Source of the DNA: Bacillota bacterium
GTDB lineage: Bacteria; Bacillota; Clostridia; Lachnospirales; Lachnospiraceae
DNA: 64,000 nucleotides
Assembly (NCBI GenBank): GCA_023437365.1
Contig: JAEZGK010000103.1
Coordinates: 62,001 to 126,000, forward strand
Direction: 5' to 3'
Part shown: piece after piece, positions 60,565 to 64,000 of the stretch
Layout of the letters: each line of letters begins with the position of its first letter
How positions within the stretch are numbered: the stretch's first letter is position 1
The notes under the pieces: model-generated
What the model was told of the DNA's origin: nothing
Databases searched by the model: none
What the model saw: only the letters and a program-made list of their open reading frames with translations
Position numbers and translations under genes: made by a program

Positions 60565-61770
60565 CTATTGCCCCCTTAATAACTGTTTCGCGATGTTCTG
60601 AGCGTCCACCCTGGTGATATCATCAGGGACATTCTGTCCGAAGGTAGCATAGGACAAAGGCGCCTCCGTGAGCATACGGATATTGAACAGATTACCGATC
60701 GTGCTGGTCTCGTCCAATTTTGTAAATATTAAATTATAATGAAGGATTTCGGAATATGCTTCCGTAATCTTAATTAAATCTCGATATTTTGTCGTAGCAC
60801 TGAGTACAAGATATACCTCTCTCTCATCCTCGGGTATCGAGTTGATCAGCTTCTCGATATCATCCCTTTGTTCCTTATTCCTATGAGAGCGACCGGCAGT
60901 ATCCACAAAAATGATATCAAAATCAGAGAATTCCTCTTTTGAATGAAGCATTTCCTCCTCAGAGTAAATGACCTTCAACGGAATTCCCAAAATATTAGCA
61001 TAGGTACGAAGCTGTTCTACAGCGGCAATACGATATGTATCTGCTGTCAGGAAAGCGATCTTCGCTTTCTCGTTCACCTTGAATTTGGAAGCAATCTTGG
61101 CAATCGTAGTTGTCTTGCCGACTCCGGTCGGTCCGATGAAAAATACGAACTTTGGAGTTTTGCCGATGATTTCAATCATTTTCGGCTGTCCAAGCTTTAA
61201 TATGATCTTCTGATAGATGCTTGCGAGGATATTGTCCATAGAAGCATCCTTTTTTAGATTACCTTCGATTTCGGTAATAATCTGGTTGGCATATTTCTCG
61301 TCCACTTCATTCGATATCAGCTGGTTATAGATCAATTGGATGCAGGCAAGATTTTTATTCGTCTCCACTGACTTTGGTTCTTCCTTCTCCTGAAGCTGTT
61401 TCTCTCCCATCTGCTTTTCCAGTAGACTTTGCAGATTATTCAGCTTTGCTTCGATTGCGGAAGGAGCAGTTCCCAGACCTTCGGTAATTTTACTCTGAGG
61501 CTTCTCCTCCGGCTCATCATAAATAACATCCGGAAACATAGGCTTACGCACCGGCGCATTAGTAGGAGTTGGCTTTATCTTATCGCTTTTATATGTAATA
61601 TTCTCATCCACTGCAGCCGTTATTTCTACCACCGGTTTGCGGAACAGCTTATAGATTCCCTTTGGCGATATGGTCTTGATGTTCATGACAATAGCATCCT
61701 TGCCAAGCTCTTCCTTTGCAAGCATGATTGCTTCCGTTTCCGTATTTGCTTGAAATTTCTTGATAATCAC
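60565..61770 (-). CDS. flhF: SRP-type GTPase FlhF
   Basis: A 401-residue flagellar-positioning GTPase: an N-terminal B domain (1-70, EAIMLAKEELGKDAIVMN), a linker and N domain, then the G domain with FIGPTGVGKTTTIAKIA, FLTADTYRIAAVEQL, DIIFVDTAGRSHRN and FTKLDETSTIG. The start is GTG at 61770, whose first G is shared with the TAG stop of flhA, a one-base overlap typical of coupled translation. Confidence 0.95.
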   Translation of the reverse strand: MIIKKFQANTETEAIMLAKEELGKDAIVMNIKTISPKGIYKLFRKPVVEITAAVDENITYKSDKIKPTPTNAPVRKPMFPDVIYDEPEEKPQSKITEGLGTAPSAIEAKLNNLQSLLEKQMGEKQLQEKEEPKSVETNKNLACIQLIYNQLISNEVDEKYANQIITEIEGNLKKDASMDNILASIYQKIILKLGQPKMIEIIGKTPKFVFFIGPTGVGKTTTIAKIASKFKVNEKAKIAFLTADTYRIAAVEQLRTYANILGIPLKVIYSEEEMLHSKEEFSDFDIIFVDTAGRSHRNKEQRDDIEKLINSIPEDEREVYLVLSATTKYRDLIKITEAYSEILHYNLIFTKLDETSTIGNLFNIRMLTEAPLSYATFGQNVPDDITRVDAQNIAKQLLRGQ

Positions 61771-63806
61771 TATACTGTCACCATCCCTACTGACTGCAAT
61801 TCTACATTGGAATCTATTTCATTATATGATACAACTATTAAATCCTTAAAATAGTCCTGTGTCAAGCGTTTAAAATACATTCTGACAATCGGTGAAGTGA
61901 TGATGATCGGATTCTTGCCTAAATCCTCCAATTTATGTATCTCTGACTGCACCGAATCGATGATTTCTCTTGTGACGCCGGGATCCAGGGTCAGATAGGC
62001 TCCCTGCTCCGATTGCTTTACCGATCCCATAATCTCCTGCTCGACCTTAGGGTCCAGCGTGACAACACTGGTCATCTCTCCGGTAGGAAAATATTTATTT
62101 GAGATGGCCCGCTTGAGGCTCTGTCTTACATACTCCGTCAGGATATCCGTATCATGGGTTGTTGAGGCATAATCCGCAAGAGTTTCAAAGATCGTGACCA
62201 GATCTCTGATGGATATTCCCTCACGCAGAAGATTCTGAAGAACCTTTTGGATTTCGCCTATATTTAGAAGCTTGGGTACCAGCTCACTAACCAGTGTCTG
62301 ATTAGCCTCCTGTATATTGTTCACCAGGTTCTGAACATCCTGTCTGGTAAGCAGCTCATGTATATGGCTGCGAATAACCTCTGTCAGATGGGTCGCGATG
62401 ATGGACGGCGGATCAACAACCGTATAACCAAGTGTCTCGGCTCTCTCCCTCTGGTTCTCCGTGATCCAGAGTGCCGGCAGATGGAAGGATGGCTCGAAGG
62501 TTGGAATACCTGTAATTTCTTCTTCTACATATCCGGGGTTCATAGCCATATAATGATCAAAGAGTATCTCACCCTCGCTTACCTGTATTCCTTTGATCTT
62601 AATAATATACTGATTCGGATTCAGCTGGATATTATCCCTTAAGCGGATCATAGGAACAACACAGCCAAGTTCCAGCGCGACCTGGCGACGGATCAGAACC
62701 ACGCGGTCCAGAAGATCGCCACCCTGGTTGGTATCGGCAAGGGGTATGATACCATAACCGAACTCGAGCTCGATCGGATCTACATTTAACAGCGTTATGA
62801 CATTTTCAGGCTTACGGATCTCACTGGCAGCTGCTTCTTCGCTGGATACTTCACCTTCAATGGAAGCGACCTCAACCCGGTTGGCGATAATTCTTCCGGA
62901 GATGATGAATACCAGACCGTAAACTGAAAACACAAAGCCATTGAGTGGTGTAAAAATACCAAGGCCGATCATGGATCCTCCTACAAGATATAACGCCTTG
63001 GGAATGGAAAACAGCTGCTTGATCAGCATGTCTCCGAAATCCGCTTCCTTGGATACCTTCGTTACCAGAATACCGGTAGCAAGAGAGATCATCAGGGAAG
63101 GGATCTGGCTGACCAGTCCATCGCCGATGGTTAGAATGGCGAAATGCTGGAAAGCTTCCATAGCCGGCATTCCCATGTACATGACACCCATCACCGTACC
63201 GCCGACCATGTTAATGATTGTGATGATCAGACCTGCAATCGCGTCTCCCTTCACATACTTTGTGGCACCATCCATGGAACCGAAGAAGGCCGATTCCTCC
63301 TGGATTTTTTCGCGTCGTACCTTCGCTTCCGCATCTGTAATGGCTCCGGTATTCAAATCCGCATCAATCGCCATCTGTTTACCGGGCATCGCATCCAAAG
63401 TAAATCTTGCCGTTACCTCTGCCACACGCTCGGAGCCTTTATTGATTACCATAAACTGTACTAAGATTAATACCATAAAAATAATGATACCTATTACAAG
63501 ATTACCGCCTCCGACAAAGTTGCCAAAGGTAGTAATGACATTTCCCGGTTCTCCAGTAGATAAGATCAACTTGGTACTGGATACATTTAAGGAAATACGG
63601 AAAATTGTCGTAAAGAGCAATATGGTCGGAAAGGCCGACATATTCAGAACTTCCTTGGAATACATAGCATTAAATAAAACCACCAGTGCTATGGAGATAT
63701 TCAGCGCAAGCATCAAATCAAGCACCAAGGAGCTCATCGGTATAATCAAAAATACGATTGCAGACATCAGAAACAAGCCAACAATCAAATCATTTCTTTT
63801 CATCAT
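61770..63806 (-). CDS. flhA: Flagellar type III export gate protein FlhA
   Basis: A 678-residue protein. The N-terminal half has about eight membrane helices with the FHIPEP-type signature region (ATRFTLDAMPGKQMAIDADL is written here as ARFTLDAMPGKQMAID) on the main cytoplasmic loop. The C-terminal half is the soluble ring domain that receives export chaperones (from about residue 330). It passes flagellar substrates into the export channel using the proton gradient. It lies between flhB and flhF, the standard order. Confidence 0.96.
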   Translation of the reverse strand: MMKRNDLIVGLFLMSAIVFLIIPMSSLVLDLMLALNISIALVVLFNAMYSKEVLNMSAFPTILLFTTIFRISLNVSSTKLILSTGEPGNVITTFGNFVGGGNLVIGIIIFMVLILVQFMVINKGSERVAEVTARFTLDAMPGKQMAIDADLNTGAITDAEAKVRREKIQEESAFFGSMDGATKYVKGDAIAGLIITIINMVGGTVMGVMYMGMPAMEAFQHFAILTIGDGLVSQIPSLMISLATGILVTKVSKEADFGDMLIKQLFSIPKALYLVGGSMIGLGIFTPLNGFVFSVYGLVFIISGRIIANRVEVASIEGEVSSEEAAASEIRKPENVITLLNVDPIELEFGYGIIPLADTNQGGDLLDRVVLIRRQVALELGCVVPMIRLRDNIQLNPNQYIIKIKGIQVSEGEILFDHYMAMNPGYVEEEITGIPTFEPSFHLPALWITENQRERAETLGYTVVDPPSIIATHLTEVIRSHIHELLTRQDVQNLVNNIQEANQTLVSELVPKLLNIGEIQKVLQNLLREGISIRDLVTIFETLADYASTTHDTDILTEYVRQSLKRAISNKYFPTGEMTSVVTLDPKVEQEIMGSVKQSEQGAYLTLDPGVTREIIDSVQSEIHKLEDLGKNPIIITSPIVRMYFKRLTQDYFKDLIVVSYNEIDSNVELQSVGMVTV

Positions 63807-63855
63807 AGTCTCTAATGCCCACCTTCTATCTCTTACTTATGCAGCGCCCTGCAAA

Positions 63856-64000
63856 CTAACTGATCTTTTTATTCTTAAGCCCATATACATAGGCAAGTAC
63901 TTCCGCAGTCATCTGGTAAAGCTCCGGAGGAATTTCGTCTCCAAGCTCCACATTGTAATAAAGCATTCTCGCCAGTGGTTTATTCTCGACGATTTCTATG
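63856..64000 (-). CDS. flhB: Flagellar export switch protein FlhB, C-terminal fragment
   Basis: Only the last 47 codons are present; the gene continues past the right edge. VENKPLARMLYYNVELGDEI followed by PPELYQMTAEVLAYVYGLK is the conserved end of the FlhB cytoplasmic domain after its autocleavage site. It is followed after 50 bp by flhA on the same strand. Confidence 0.9.
   Translation of the reverse strand, partial: IEIVENKPLARMLYYNVELGDEIPPELYQMTAEVLAYVYGLKNKKIS

Overview
The window looks like a Gram-positive anaerobe of the class Clostridia, most likely a motile relative of Lachnospiraceae. The evidence is the PolC-type replicative polymerase, strong AGGAGG ribosome binding sites, A+T-rich gaps, a clostridial fla/che operon with sigma-D, FapA and CheC/CheD, an intracellular GH120 beta-xylosidase and a lipoprotein-anchored ABC importer. 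Except for the xylosidase (17323-19269), every gene I trust is on the minus strand, so transcription runs right to left.

Layout, left to right: the first codons of a larB-like gene, a 22-bp minisatellite, a DUF3842 gene, tRNA-Glu and a LysE-type exporter (1-2352); the housekeeping block polC, ispG, rseP, dxr, cdsA, uppS, frr, pyrH (2512-14802), with a 106-bp repeat array between dxr and cdsA; a bactofilin and a polysaccharide deacetylase (14923-16986); the xylosidase; a PhzF-like isomerase; a large sugar/oxo-acid catabolic locus (20727-43173); a truncated TOTE-type primase and an AbiE toxin-antitoxin pair (43243-46723); tsf and rpsB (47177-48936); and the 3' part of the fla/che operon (49408-64000), ending inside flhB.

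In Bacillus subtilis the order is fla/che-sigD-swrB-rpsB-tsf-pyrH-frr-uppS-cdsA-dxr-rasP-proS-polC. The same order is seen here, except that about 32 kb separates tsf from pyrH. The catabolic locus, the xylosidase and the defence remnants all lie in that gap. On its tsf side the gap carries two degenerate extra copies of the tsf 3' end, alternating with perfect hairpins, which looks like a scar of repeated insertion or duplication.

The catabolic locus is the best candidate for something undescribed. Nineteen consecutive minus-strand genes encode two FadR-type GntR regulators, three different NAD(P) dehydrogenases (zinc-dependent, SDR, hydroxyisobutyrate type), two TIM-barrel sugar isomerases, a split transketolase, two paralogous transaldolases, a complete Liv-type ABC importer, and a 2-oxoacid-dehydrogenase-type complex (E2 with two lipoyl domains, E3, E1 alpha-beta fusion) with its own lipoate ligase. 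There is no sugar kinase and no phosphotransferase. I infer that an imported polyol, deoxy-sugar, sugar acid or phosphate-mimicking sugar is oxidised, isomerised and cut by the C2- and C3-transferring enzymes, and that the lipoyl complex turns an oxo-acid or acyloin fragment into an acyl-CoA. The substrate cannot be read from the sequence. Near-palindromic TTGTNTTACAA sites upstream of the zinc dehydrogenase and at the gntR promoter suggest control by the second GntR protein.

The intergenic DNA is unusually rich in unrelated tandem arrays (15, 22, 106, 7, about 36 and about 24 bp units), several of them in operon leaders or next to promoters.
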